Shown here piece after piece: positions 1 through 12,837 of a DNA stretch of 64,000 nt. The translations under genes were made by a program, and so were the position numbers. The DNA is from Brachynemurus nebulosus (Eukaryota > Arthropoda > Insecta > Neuroptera > Myrmeleontidae). The notes below the pieces were generated by a model that worked only from the letters and a program-made list of their open reading frames with translations, was not told the origin of the DNA and ran no database searches. The DNA is taken from contig JAPWDM010000001.1 of NCBI GenBank assembly GCA_035578155.1, forward strand, positions 81,697,561 through 81,761,560, written 5' to 3'. Numbering within the stretch: the first letter of the stretch is position 1; every line of letters starts with the position of its first letter.

Positions 1-117
1 GCTTAATGGCAATGTAATACATTGCTCCCGGGTTGCTATCGAAAAAGAGCCGTAAATACCTTTAATTAAGCATATTGTAATCCATTTTTTTGAACGAATT
101 CCAACTATAATTTTTTT

Positions 118-1034
118 AAATGAAATCAACATCATTTGAGAGAATATGATGTGAAAAATGTTAAAAAGAATGGTTGCCAGCTCTCAGTCGGCCGCAACCT
201 CTAGGTTACCAGATGTTAACAGGTAGGTATATTGTTGTTAATAATTTGCGGTCACGTGTTTTTTGAGAAAATTAGATACTAAATTAAAGTTTTATTTTTT
301 TCTGAACACGATTATACATGGCAGCCTGTGAAAAAATAGCCGCAAGTTGTGGTTAGCATTCAATTTCGTTGACACTCAGTTTCGGAATTCTCATATATTT
401 TGCTGTTTTTTAGTACTGATTATAAAAATGAATACAGAGAAGATAGAGAAGGCACGGATGGAACTTCTGACACAGACGAAAGCTGTGAAGGTTCGGAAGA
501 AATTAATTCTAATTCAGAAGAAGAATTCAATGACAATAATGATGATAATGGTAATATTTTAAATAAACAATAATTTAATTGAATTAAAATAAGGATTTTT
601 TTTTTTTGGTAAATTAAGTATTTGTAAAAAAAAACATGATTGGTATTTTTTTAACAAAAAAAATTACTAAAATTGTAATTTTTTTAAAGCAATTAATATG
701 AATGAAATGCATGTTTCATTGCCTTGATTGATAAATATGTATAATTTTTTTTTTCATATATAATTTTTTTTTTCAATAGTTGTAGCTGAGATGCATTAAG
801 AGAGTAATTAATTAAAATAATGGCAACCACAACTTGAGGCTATTTTTTCACAGGCAACCATATGTTATCGTGTTCAGAAAAAAATAAAACTTTAATTTAG
901 TATCTAATTTTACCTGTCCTACTTTACCTGTTAATATCTGGTAACCTAGACGTTGCGGCCGATTGAGAGCTAGCAACCATTCTTTTTAACATTTTTTACA
1001 TCATTTTCTTTCAAATGATGTTGATTTAATTTAA
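118..1034. mobile_element. Foldback/TIR element with ~200-bp inverted arms
   Basis: Positions ~118-355 reappear as the reverse complement at ~820-1034, including the stretches around the GGCCGCAACC / GGTTGCGGCC-like core and the 'gaacacgat' block, with scattered mismatches and small indels. The ~460-bp centre differs between arms and holds one acidic reading frame (separate entry). Long imperfect inverted arms around a non-repeated core are typical of non-autonomous DNA transposons or foldback elements. I cannot assign a superfamily: the ends lie in A/T runs and no clear target duplication is visible. Confidence 0.7.
414..550 (+). other. Possible acidic exon inside the foldback element
   Basis: Between a pyrimidine-rich acceptor (AG at 412-413) and a donor-like GT at 551 one frame is open for about 45 codons. 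It is strikingly rich in Asp, Glu, Ser and Asn, with runs such as SEEEFNDNNDDN. Acidic N-terminal segments occur in some DNA transposases, including piggyBac types, so this could be the relic of a captured or ancestral transposase exon. No ATG is forced, no catalytic motif is present, and the exon boundaries are only guesses from splice consensus. Confidence 0.22.
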
Positions 1035-1635
1035 AAAAAAAACGCCGTGAGCAGCAGGGCCCCTAGACGGAAGTCGAATCGTTCCCTTCATCTTCGATAT
1101 TGAATGTCTACAAACGAAATGTGACTGAAAGTCTACAAGCGATTTGTCATTTTGGTGGTTCCGAAACTGATGATGAGTGTCCGGCTGATCGGGGCTTTAA
1201 AAAAAAGGTTTTAAGTTTTTTAGGGCTGAATCTCAGTAAATTTCAATTTTGTGCCGATAGCAGTTAGCAGGAAAAAAGTCAAAACAATTCGTACGAGGGC
1301 ATTCCTACCCATCCTTACCCGCCAATTGCCTTTGTGTTTTATTTTTAAATATTAAAAAACGGCCTTAGTAGTTTAGGAAGATATTTTTTCTTTCCAAAAA
1401 AATCCAAAATTTATATTTTATGAATAAAATAAATAAAAAACGCCGTGAGCAGCGGAGCCCCATCACGGAAGTCGAATTTTTCCTTTCATCTTCGGTATTG
1501 AATATCTACAAGCGAAATGTAATTGAAAGTCCACAAGCGATTTGCCATTTTGATGGTTTCAAAACTGATGATGAGTGTCCGGTTGATCGGGGCTTTAAAA
1601 AAAGGTTTTAAGTTTTTAAGGGCTGAATCTCAGTA

Positions 1636-2664
1636 GGGGAGAGCGGGGCTATGCTGTACACTTAAGGGAGAGCTGTTATTGTTCATCTAATATCGAGTAT
1701 AAAATTATAAGAAAATTAGCAATATATAATTTGGACAATTGACTACTGATTTCACACAAAGAAATTTGAATTATTCCACTGTTTACATATTTAAATTAAA
1801 TTACAAAAAAGTGTCTCTGTACGAAATAGCCCCGGGGGTCGGAACTATTCCGTACGGTAGGAGGGGCTATACCGTACACTAAAAAAATCATCTTGTTAAG
1901 GAAGTAAATAAGAGTAATGCAATAAATTATTGTAAAAAAATCATCTTGTTAAGGAAGTAAATAAGAGTAATGCAATAAATTATTGTAGAAAACACATTTT
2001 ATTATTTATTGTCGACTCAACTAAGAAACAACATAACGTAACTTGTATTATCGGTATATTTAGTTCAGCTTATAAAAGTATAAAAAGTGTTACGTTAACT
2101 TTTATCAAAAAAGTGATAAATTTTAGAGAACGAAAGTATTTTATTTAAAGTTTATACATTTAAACAAAAATCACAAGTAAAATTATTTGCAGACTCGGCA
2201 GACTTTATTGTATTTCCTGCATCAACTACAATTTATTAATGTTACCATATTAAACCATTTGGGGCTAAGTCGTACACTTCTGTACGGTTTGGCCCCATCC
2301 TGTACCTTGTGGGAGTTTCATAACCTAACCACAAATTCCGTCGCCTAACTAGTCTTCACTAGTGATCAAGAGAGAGCTTAAGAAAAGTAATTTCTCATGA
2401 TCTTATCGCTATTAGCTCATAAGTAAAGGTTCTCCACCCAACTCTTATTTGGCAGTGCCCCAAAATTATAAGAAAAATAATAAAAACAAGTTTTTTCACC
2501 GTCATATTGGCATTTATACGCACAGCGGAACGAACTCAATCCTGTGATTTTCCGCGGTCAGGCGCTAGGTTGCGACAACGATTGGACTTGTCTAGCTTGA
2601 AATCTAGACACGAAAAATGAGTGTACGGTTTAGCCCCGCTGTACGGTATAGCCCCGCTCTCCCC
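1636..2664. mobile_element. 1029-bp non-autonomous TIR transposon, TA target duplication
   Basis: The element begins GGGGAGAGCGGGGCTATG and ends in its near-perfect inverse (CTATAGCCCCGCTCTCCCC type). It is flanked by TA at 1634-1635 and 2665-2666. The undisrupted sister repeat near 1231 has a single TA at the same place, so insertion is demonstrated by an empty site. The motif GTACGGT..AGCCCC recurs inside near both ends (about 1815-1880, 2262-2305, 2622-2650) as subterminal repeats. There is no transposase. A TA duplication fits the Tc1/mariner superfamily, but the TIR itself is not one I recognise. Confidence 0.85.
1882..1987. repeat. Two-copy 53-bp tandem repeat
   Basis: The unit containing TCATCTTGTTAAGGAAG starts at 1888 and again at 1941, virtually identical. 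It lies inside the 1636-2664 transposon and is a recent local duplication in that copy. Confidence 0.85.
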
Positions 2665-2880
2665 TAAATTTCAATTTTATACCGATAGCAGTTAGCAGGA
2701 AAAAAGCCAACACAATTCGTACGAAATCATTCCTACCCATGCTTATCCGCCAATTGCCTTTGTGTTTTATTTTTAAGTATTAAAAAAGGACCTTAAATAG
2801 TAGACTAGAAGGCCTTTATGAAGGTATTTTTTCTTTCCAAAAAAATCCAAAATTTCTATTTTATAAATAATAAAAATTCA

Positions 2881-3059
2881 AAATTCCTAATTTATAAATA
2901 AACAGTGACTTTAATAACATTTTCAAATTACTTAATATGTATTTATTTCATTTGTTAAAAAATTGTATTCACTTTTTTTTAAATTTTTTAAAATTACTAT
3001 TCGCCTACTTGTATTTAGAATAAAAGTAATGCATTTAAAACACATTTAACAATAGCATT
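2881..3059. other. AT-rich spacer between repeats
   Basis: Low-complexity A/T-rich DNA between the tandem pair and the 1.3-kb repeat. No reading frame, RNA or regulatory signal that I can support. Confidence 0.5.
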
Positions 3060-4200
<1,141 letters not shown>

Positions 4201-4344
4201 TCGACTAAAAACGACAAATTACTTACATATGTACCTATTGCATTTGTGATAAATGATAGTATTTATTTCATTTGTTTCTTTAAATTTAGTCTGCCTATTG
4301 TATTGTTATCAATATAAATCACATTTAACCACACATAACAACGC

Positions 4345-5234
4345 TATTGAATTTCGATGTAAAAATAGGAAAAGTGGGGGGCAAGGTAATGTGGAATCCC
4401 TAAAGGGCACACACTGAATACAGATACAAAACAAACTGAATACAGATACAAAATTTCAGCCTTCTAGGCTTACTCAGAGAGTCTTTAGGCGAGTTTGAAA
4501 AAAGCAAAAAAATTAAGGAAATATTGGCGTAAAAATCGTGGGGGTAAGGGTTAAAAGTTGAAACCTCAAAAACGCAGTGGCCAGCCTATACACAAAGGTA
4601 GGTTAAGTTAATAGCTGCCCTCTAGGTTTATTTGGGGAGATTTTGACCTTGACAAAACTGCTAAAAAATAAGAAAAGTCATATTTTTTTTGGTATAAAAA
4701 TGGTGGGGGTAAGGGTTAAAAGTTGAAACCCCCAAAAGGCACACCCTTGATACTAACTCAATCCGAATACAAAATTTCAGCCCTCTAGGTTTATTTGAGT
4801 TACCTGTACGAGTGGTGAAAACTTCAAAAACGTCGAAAAAGCATGAAATTGTAGTTTAAAAATGAGGGGGGTGGGGTAAAATATTAAAACCTTCAAAAAG
4901 CACAATCTAGGTATGAACTCTATCAACACACCAAATTTCTCTACGTTAATTGTGGGGGGCTGGGGGCGTGTTAGATCCAGCCAAAATCGTTTTTCCCCCC
5001 TCTACTCCCTCTAAATCGTCCTAGGAAGCTGAATTTCGGATATGTTGTAGATAATTTACCGAAACATTATTTACAGTCTGGAAAAGTTTTATTGTTTTGT
5101 TGCTCCCCACCACCCCCTTAAAGGTTGGGTCCGATCCAAAATTTGCCCAAGATTTGACCCCACTTTGATAGTATTGTTGTGCATTCAGCTCTTAACTTCC
5201 ATAGGGGGGCCCTATACATATTAAAAGGTAGCCG

Positions 5235-5304
<70 letters not shown>

Positions 5305-5440
5305 AATTTTTTTGCTACATAATCGTGTTCTACGGGTCCGAAAACGGTAGCGCCCCTACTCTCGCCGTTCTTGTCGTATAGGCTGTATAATTCTAATTTT
5401 TTCAGTTTAAAAATTCGACTAAAAACGAAAAGCTTTAAAT
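4345..5440. repeat. 1.3-kb higher-order repeat, copy 2
   Basis: A direct repeat of 3060-4200 with the same order of ~160-bp sub-repeats, (TA)n array and tail. It differs by small indels, including a local duplication of an ACTGAATACAGATAC phrase at about 4408-4450. A partial third copy of the head lies at 29630-29878, and the tail recurs inverted at 30577-30670, so the family is dispersed as well as tandem. Confidence 0.8.
5237..5300. repeat. (TA)n microsatellite
   Basis: About 64 bp of pure TA at the same position in repeat copy 2 as the array at 3970-4080 in copy 1. The arrays differ in length. Confidence 0.98.
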
Positions 5441-5459
5441 GCTTTCTTTTGAAAAGTAC

Positions 5460-8230
5460 GTTTTTCGACATGGTTTGTCATGTATATTAAAAAATATTTA
5501 AGATATTGACATAAATCAAAGTGCATATTATTTCTCGATACCGTCATTTTGGCAAGGACTAGGACCTTTTGGTTCCGTAATATAGTTTCAAAATGACGGC
5601 TGTTTATAGTCGATAAAAAGCGGTGATTTTTGAAAATTTATTTTCAAAATTTGATTTTTCGCCGGTTTTTTATTTTTTCTTAAATACTAGTTAATGCCGT
5701 AACTGTATATGTATATTTTCAGAAAATTCTTGATTTTTCGATTTTGGTTCACTGGGGATACTGAACGTGAGGTACCAGTAAGGTGGAAAAATCTCTGTCG
5801 ACTTCAGAGCCATTTATACTCAGCTCATTTTTGAATTTTAAAAACAAATTTTTTAAAAAAATTTTTAAAATATTAAACTAAAACATTACACTACATTTAA
5901 ACGACTAAGTATAAAATTATGTATAAGTAATGTTTAAATCTTAAATTTTTTTTAAATCTATATGTTTAATTCAGACTGACGCCAAAACGAATTAAATATT
6001 CAATAATTTGTACAAATGACTGATCAAAAATTAAAACATTCTTGTTTTACAATCAAAGTATTCGGTCAAAGGGCTTGTTACAGTAAACAACTTTAATAAT
6101 AACAATAAGAAACACTACGGATTTCAAAATAAAAATAGATACAAAGTAGTTCTATTTAAATATGGTAAGCAAAAACTATCTCACCAGATAATACTTTCAC
6201 GCGTCGCCACTAGTAACGTTACTTGTTAGTATTCAAATTTAAATTGACCATTTTTTATAAGAATTAAATACCAAATCTTAAAAAATAATAATAATACTAA
6301 TTTTATATTTTGCTAATATGTGACTTAAGGAACTTCCACATAATTATTTTTTAATACAAAGGAACTTTTCTTATATCTTTTGTCCGACAAAAACTTAATT
6401 ATAAACACTTACAATGTGTACACTTATAGTATTTTTTATTATAATTTTCTTGGTATATTATTTTTTATTTATATAAATTTGATGAAATAATTGTGGGTAT
6501 CAAATAAATTTTATTAATTAATTTTTAAAACACCCAAACTTTTGTGTTACATTTAGTTATTTTATCCAGTTAACAACTATGTTGATTTATTTCCTAAAAT
6601 TTTAGCTTAATGCTTACAGAGGTCACAGTGCACATAGGTGTATATATAACATTTACATGAATATTATTATAGTATACTATATAGAAAAAGCGTACACTGT
6701 CAAGAGGTTCGTTCACATTACTTGGCAGAGATGGCAGTGTAAAATACGTAGAGCTTCAGAGCAAAGCATAACTTTATACAGAGCCAGTTATCCTATCCTA
6801 GTCATTACAACGTTCATTTTAACCATTTTTATTATTTTGTTTCATAGAATTGCATTTCCATTACAGAATCAAATATTTATATTGGGCATTAATATTATTA
6901 CTTTGCGTTTTGTATTGTATATTATATATTATTAAGATAACAATAAAATTTATTATTTCAGCCAACAGTATTTGATTTTGTTTTATTTTACATATTTATT
7001 TATTTATTTTTTTGTATTATTATATTTTATGACTACCTTAAATCACAATCTCCGTAAAGTTAGCTGTTTCCAAAACGAAAATATTAAACATCCCCAACAA
7101 TAACTAGAAAAGTAGGTGTATTTTAGGTGTTATTTAGGTGTGCCAGGAAGAAACTAGGTGTCCTAACGGTTTTCGCGAAAACATGAAAAACAAACGGAAC
7201 GCCTAGATTTACGTAAACTTGGCCTTCCCATTATAGGTAAAAACAAGTGTTTTAATAATTTAAGGTGTAGTAAATTAGGCGTTTTTAAACATCGTGACAA
7301 AAATCTAGTAGAATGAAAATTTTAAGAAAAATCTCGTAAAATATTTTAAAACATAGGAACGTTAAAAATGTCATACCCAGCGTTTCCACTATTGGATTTT
7401 ATATACCTAATCTATTATGTAACTGAGTAAAAAAGGGACAAAAGTCTCCCAGCGCTCCCACCAAAAAAATATAATAGTGTGCATCACGTTACGATCATTA
7501 TACACAGCGCTTCCACTGTAACTTTATATATCTACTTATGTATTATGTAACTAAACGCAAAATATTTTATCTTAAACTTTCTTATAACATCACAAGTTCT
7601 CAGAAAGATGTGCTAATTGCAATAAATTATAAAAATGTAAAAGAAAGGTTTTTGGTGATAAAAAATGCATGTTTTGGAATTTAGTTATTTTATTTACGAC
7701 CTACGATAGCACACGTCTAGCACAATAGAGTACAACATTTTTTGTTTAAAAAAAGTGCTTAAAATGTGTCGATATTTATCTGAATTACATGGTAGACCAA
7801 GTGGTCGGAATACGACATTTCATATTACTCGATTAACAAGGAAAGATATCCAACTGTATCTCTCAAACAGTTTTGAAACTTGGGTGGTCTCGATCAGTAA
7901 AAGCAACTTACCGAACTTATATTGTAAAATACTATTATAAAATACATATGTAATAGGTAATTCTCAAAATGAAATACAAACGCTAAAATTTCGAATGTAT
8001 ATAAAAACACTTCTGCAAATAATATTTGACCCATATAAAAAGGTAATTTAGCTATTCTAATCTCTTAAATGGACTAATAAAAATTATTTGTATAGGTATT
8101 TTTATTATGCTAACATAAAAATACGGTGAAAAATGTTAAAATTAATAACTCATGTGTTTTTAATATTTATTGACCATCGATCAAACTAAAACTAGGCGAA
8201 TTCAACAAAAATTGGTTAATATATATGTAT
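5460..8230. other. AT-rich intergenic DNA without a supported gene
   Basis: About 2.8 kb of A/T-rich sequence. A small hairpin is visible (CCGTCATTTTG at ~5541 against CAAAATGACGG at ~5589). The only longer frame (6657-6935, 92 codons, hydrophobic) has no recognisable domain, no good start context and no homologous copy in the window, so I do not call it. Near 7110-7165 the word TAGGTGT recurs several times. Confidence 0.5.
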
Positions 8231-8237
8231 ATGTATT

Positions 8238-8420
8238 TCTTAAATTAAGTGAGAAAACATTAAATGCGAGGTGAATTTAAATTGAAAAATAATCATTCTA
8301 TTAATAATAATTTTTGTTATCAGAGATTTCTTTCAGAAATAAATAACTTCATTAATATATAAATGTCAAAACTGTTCCGACATATGATCGCGTTCTGGTA
8401 TAGGGGCTTTTACGTTAAAT
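8238..8420. repeat. Dispersed repeat, inverted copy at ~45300-45420
   Basis: The block from GAAAACATTAAATGCGAGG through AAACTGTTCC to GGGGCTTTTACGTTA is found again near 45305-45415. The two parts are arranged differently relative to each other (the first part is inverted there), so this is a rearranged or diverged copy. Non-coding. Confidence 0.6.
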
Positions 8421-8499
8421 GATTTTCATAATTTTCTTTAGAAGTTGCAGTCGTAGCGTAGTCAAAGTTTGAATATGTCAAGGCCGATTAAATTTTACT

Positions 8500-9190
8500 A
8501 TATTTTTACCCGACTGCATCAGAAGGAGGGTATTGTGTTTCGAAAGTATATGTATGAATCCTCTGATTATGTCTGTTTTTGTGGCGCAGCCTACAGCCTA
8601 AACGGCTTGACGGATTTTGGTAAAGAAGGTGTCGTTGGATTCGTCTTAATCTGGGGAGTGATATAGGCTACATGAAATTTCAAAATTCGTCCCCTAAATA
8701 GGGAATGTAAAATTTATGTAGTAAACCATTGGGTCTAGAAACGTGAAATTTTGAAGATGAGTTCTTTATGTAACGTAGGGGAGCACTAAGAAAAGATTTT
8801 TGGAAATTCATAAAGTTGGGGATGAAAAAATTTGATGATTTTTATGAAAAGTAAAATTTTGCATAAGGCCACAGAGGTCCTTTAATAATGTAGATGAGTA
8901 TTAAGAGGGAGAATTTTTGTAAAAATTTATTCATTAAGGGTGTAAAATAGGGGATGAAAATTTATATAGAAAACCATTGAGTCTAGAAACTGAAATTTTT
9001 TTAAAATTTTATACCCTAAAGCGGTAGAGCAAGGGTTGAAAATTTATATAAAACTAGTTTTTGTCGATGAATTCATCCGTGTGGAGTCGATAACGACATA
9101 GTAAGTGTACGAAATCATTTAATCAGCTTTCAATAACTCTACGCGGACGAAGTCGTAGACAAAAGCTGTTGTATTAGAGCTAGTATAAAA
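8500..9190. repeat. Insect Helitron-like or related dispersed repeat
   Basis: It starts near ACCCGACTGCATCAGAAGG (8508) and contains the phrase 'GCAGCCTACAGCCTAAACGG'. It continues with several short blocks of the type GTGAAATTTTGAAGATG / GGGAATG..AAATTTATA and ends around CTACGCGGACGAAGTCGTAG and GAGCTAGTA (9138-9184). GCGGACGAAGTCGC...CTAGT termini are familiar from non-autonomous Helitron-like repeats of insects. A related body lies at 14240-14540. No rolling-circle replicase or helicase is present. Confidence 0.5.
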
Positions 9191-9306
9191 AAATTTTAAT
9201 ATTAAATTCGTGGTAATTTAGGCTGCAAGCCACTGTAATCTGTAATCTCTTATGCGAACTTATACATTTTTTCTTCTAAATAATTAGACAACGCTAAAAA
9301 GACCCA

Positions 9307-9582
9307 AATAAAAAAGTTAATTAAAAAAATAAAAAAACCCGACTGCGTAAAAAGTAAACTAAAACGATGGAAACAAGATGAAATAGAGAAAAAGAAGAAT
9401 GAATAAAAAGTAAAGCAGTCGGAGGCATCAAACATTTCTGTTTAACTTGGTACAACAGGTATGCCTCCGACTGCTTTACTTTTTATTCATTCTTCTTTTT
9501 CTCTATTTCATCTTGTTTCCATCGTTTTAGTTTACTTTTTACGCAGTCGGGTTTTTTTATTTTTTTAATTAACTTTTTTATT
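9307..9582. repeat. Perfect 122-bp inverted repeat (hairpin), 32-nt loop
   Basis: Positions 9307-9428 are the exact reverse complement of 9461-9582, separated by 32 bp (9429-9460). Each arm contains CCCGACTGCG and GCAGTCGGAGGCAT, echoing the ACCCGACTGC start of the neighbouring repeat at 8508. No mismatch was found by eye over 122 bp, unlike every other short foldback here, so it is very young, maintained by conversion, or a sequencing/assembly product. If transcribed it would form a long dsRNA hairpin. Confidence 0.92.
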
Positions 9583-9589
9583 AAGTAAC

Positions 9590-10114
9590 AATATTTGAAA
9601 AGTTAAGTTTTTTTTCATATCATGAAAACTACAAAATTTTCTCAAAAGACTGCCTTTATTTATAATAACTACGTTTGATATGTTCCTTTTTTTTAATTAA
9701 AATAATAAAAAAAATTATAAAATAAATTTAAAGTAAAAAAAAAAAAGCATTTTGCATTTTATACTCCATTTTAAATACTTATTTCCCATTTTCAATTTTA
9801 AATATGTTCAGCAAAACCATTTTCCATTTTGTAATTTAAATGCATTTTTGGAAACCATTTTCCATTTTCTATTTTAAGTGGTTTCTATGAACCATTTTTC
9901 CCAGCCCTGTAACTAACTTATCAAATATAATGTAATTATTGTCATTATACAAATTATACAAAAAGTGTAGTTATGCAACAAAAGAAAAAATGCTATATTT
10001 GGACTGTAATTTCGATAAACATAAATCTTTAATTACTTCGTGGATTCAGTTTCAAAATTAAGAATGTAGTCTTTATATGTACGAGTAGTGACCTTTTAAA
10101 TACTTTTGTTTCCA
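9590..10114. other. AT-rich DNA with a CATTTTCCATTTT-type degenerate repeat
   Basis: Around 9760-9900 the words CCATTTT and CCATTTTCCATTTT recur several times at irregular spacing. No gene or element boundary is visible. Confidence 0.5.
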
Positions 10115-10122
10115 TAACATAG

Positions 10123-10318
10123 CAGTGTTTTCTCAAAGTGGGGGTCGCGACCCCCAGGAGAGTCGCAGAAAGCTATTTCAAGGGTCACAGAAACAACTGT
10201 TTGCAGATTACATATCCAATTTCTACACATTTCTTACCCATTTCTACATATTTCGAGAGTTTTTTCAAATGTTTAAGTGCAAAGTGGGGTTGCGGACCAA
10301 AAAGTTTGAGAACCACTG
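10123..10318. mobile_element. hAT-type MITE (196 bp)
   Basis: The left end is CAGTGTTTTCTCAAAGTGG, followed by GGGTCGCGACCCCC; the right end is AAAGTTTGAGAACCACTG. CAGTGNTTCTCAAAC...GTTTGAGAACCACTG ends are a hallmark of hAT-superfamily MITEs. The flanking 8-mers TAACATAG (10115-10122) and ATATATAG (10319-10326) match at 5 of 8 positions, consistent with a decayed 8-bp duplication. It carries no transposase; overlapping short frames here are fortuitous. Confidence 0.88.
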
Positions 10319-10326
10319 ATATATAG

Positions 10327-11225
10327 AATCATACAATGAAAAAATAAAGATATATTTATTTTTTAGAAAAATTGACCTTTACTTCGTATTTTACATTAAT
10401 AATATCAAATTCTAAATAATGTTTACAAATAAATTTTTAATAATTAGAATACTTTCGTTAATCTTGAGTCATTTTTACATTTTTAAGCTCACTCTGTATA
10501 CACCAGAGTTTATTCAAATTTTTGTTGATGTGTTTTTAAGGGCATGCACCAGCTTTTAGCAAAAGTAACATTTTCCGAGTAAAATAATAAAGAAAAAGCT
10601 TTCCATACGACTCGCCCAAATATTTTGGATCTAGTTTAATGCAACGAACAGAGAATTACCTATTTTAAAATTAAATAATAACAAACGCGACTAACGTTAG
10701 TTGCATATTATGTGTTGCCACTCCACTGTCGTAATAAACGGTATGTATGGCGGTCGTAATGACGGTATGTGTGAGCATGGTAACTCTCGAACGAAACATT
10801 CAGTTGTCATGGTAGGTTAGAGTCAGTCGCAATCGGCCCTGGAAGTGGAAGATTTTAATAACCGCATTAACGGTACAGCGAGGTTGTAACTAATTGAAAT
10901 CTATAAATCCGACTAAAATCGAATAATTATGAAGATAACTAGAGAAATACCATGGTCACAGCATCCTGCATAACGTAGCAAATTTCCAAATTTAAGAGTG
11001 AAAAAATTTTCAAAATCGCTAAAGTAGTTAATTTATAACATAGTTAGGTCACCAAAAGCCTGTCGGCTATTCGCATAACATAATATGTGTTTATCTAAAA
11101 TATTTTATCTTTCTAACAGCGAAAATTTTTAAAAATTGGGTAGATAGTATGTTTCAGCGCTCTTAGGTTTGCAAGACCCTGGTGGGCCTCATTTAAAATA
11201 GTCTATATCTATTTAAAAAAACTTT
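10327..11225. other. Intergenic DNA, no supported feature
   Basis: Mostly A/T-rich. A GGTATGTATGGCGG / GACGGTATGTGTG near-duplicate lies at ~10740-10770. At ~10964-10995 there is an inverted copy of a phrase (GAAATTTGCTA...ATGCAGGAT) that also occurs at ~29165 and ~33330, suggesting a shared repeat end. Confidence 0.45.
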
Positions 11226-11228
11226 GGT

Positions 11229-11312
11229 GTTTCGATCAATATGGTCATTATCAAACAAGCTTAATAAAACTTAATTTGTTTGATAGTGATCATGTTGATC
11301 GAAACGTGTCAT
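11229..11312. repeat. Inverted pair of hammerhead-like GATC..GATCGAAAC motifs
   Basis: The stretches around 11229-11265 and 11276-11312 are inverse copies. Read outward, each has TTGATA(A/G)TGA, a GATC...GATC stem and GAAAC(GTGTC). This order (a degenerate CUGAUGA, stem II, GAAA, short stem III) resembles the hammerhead ribozymes known in Penelope-like elements, but the CUGAUGA core is altered. It could be a relic of a PLE terminal repeat. The inverted repeat itself is certain; the ribozyme reading is inference. Confidence 0.4.
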
Positions 11313-11784
11313 TAGAGTTTAAAAACAATAAAAGTAGTATTTTTGCAAAGTACTTTATTTATTAACTAACCGTATGCCCGATGAAATTTCCCATCGACAA
11401 CATATTTTTATTAGGTACTCACTTTCTACTCACTTTTAATATTTTTTAAAAGCCTAAATCAATATCCACGTTTCTAACTTCAAAAATGACGAACTTCCCA
11501 TACGAACTTTCATTTTCTGTTTTAACCCCTTAGGGAATAAATTTCCAGAAACAACTGACTTTTATTTATAAACAGAAGCCTAACCGCCAATTTTCATAAC
11601 TCATGTGCTTAATCTCGTCCTTCTAAACCCAACAGTTTAAGCTGTGCGTTGTCTGTCAGTCAGTCAGTCAGCCAATCAGTGTTAGAAATTTATTAAGTAG
11701 ATAGCAAAAACCAGCTTATTTAGATTAGTTATTACCGTTTAAGTTTTTAATTCTTCTGTCATTCCAATAAAGGGTATAGCAAAG

Positions 11785-12345
11785 GAAATGGCCCTCATAG
11801 CCAATGTCTGTAACAATACGTGTAGTAGCATTGGTACCTCAAGTGATTACCAAATATAGGGTCATTGACCCTTAACGTTGACTTATCCTTCAGATAATAA
11901 TAGCCAAAAATGTGTGAGTGCTGTAATTTTTCAAACTCAGTTTTCTCAAAAAATTTAATAGCTATAGGGAAACAAAACCGACGCTAAAATTTAGGTAATA
12001 CTTTTGACAATATTATATATTTTGTTGACATTTTTCCGTAAATTTAAAATTTCTAAATAATCGTATAAAAAATTGATTTTATTTTTTAGTATGGTTCTAG
12101 TATACTTACACCGTTCAAACAAATATAGTATATTGTTTAACCTATCTACCTATGGTACACCAAAGCTTATCATAACTGAAGGTGCGCTTTCGGAATAATA
12201 ATTGATTTATTGAGTATATAGTAGGTACTAACAGCAATATTTTCTAATTATAAGAGCTGTGCATCTTATATACTTACACCACACCAAAGCTCATTAAAAT
12301 CAAAATGGCGCTTTTTAAGTAATAATTAATTGATTAATAACTTTT
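11785..12345. repeat. Dispersed repeat, inverted copy at 23143-23600
   Basis: Blocks such as ATATAGGGTCATTGACCCTTAACG, CTGTAATTTTTCAAACTCAG and AGTATGGTTCTAGTATACTTACACC match, in order, the reverse complement of 23143-23600. An ACACCAAAGCT... segment is internally duplicated (12153 and 12285). The 3' boundary of the right-hand copy has a CTAGT-type end (~23130), so a Helitron-like origin is possible. No coding capacity was found. Confidence 0.75.
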
Positions 12346-12837
12346 GTAAATATTTATGTACAATGTAATGACCGAACACTTAATGATATGTTTTTGGAGT
12401 TTGCTTTGTGTAACATATAAAGAGACTACTTATCCTACTCATTCTGTGGTGTTTGCAAACATGACTTAAGGTTTGACACATGAGTGTAATAGTTCCTTAA
12501 ATAGGTAATTCCAGTAGTTTCCCATTTAATGGGTAGATAATTACTGTAAAATACGAATTCCAACCAATATTGACTTAGTACAGTCTTCTCTGGGTTTTGA
12601 TTTTACGTCTAAGGTAAAACTTGAAGATTTGGATTTAAGATTATGCTGCAAGTAATACCGTTGCAACTGGTAAAATCGAACGGTAGGATGCTGTGCTCAT
12701 ATTGCAAGTGCAAAATATTATTTAGGACTTTTAATTTCATTATTTTACTTTATTTGGCGATAAAGCTCAATATTAAGACCAGCAAAACAAAAAAAAAAAA
12801 TAAAAAAAAAAAAAAACAAAAAAGAATTTTTAACCAA

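Larger units (their letters stand above)
1043..2880. repeat. 398-bp tandem duplication, second copy interrupted by a transposon
   Basis: A unit beginning CGCCGTGAGCAGC at 1043 restarts at 1441, so the period is 398 bp. Copy two runs to 1635, is split by the element at 1636-2664, and resumes at 2665 to about 2880. Copy one preserves the empty site (around 1231-1236). A third, partial copy of the unit's end lies at about 29214-29310. A short frame ending in DDECP.DRGFKK is shared by both copies, but it shows no recognisable domain. Confidence 0.85.

Noticed and set aside
6657..6935. 92-codon hydrophobic frame, possible membrane protein
   Set aside because: Hydrophobicity follows from the T-rich composition; no family features, no supporting splice or start signals.
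9307..9582. microRNA precursor
   Set aside because: The 122-bp perfect stem is much longer and more perfect than a miRNA hairpin. An siRNA-type hairpin or recent inverted duplication fits better.
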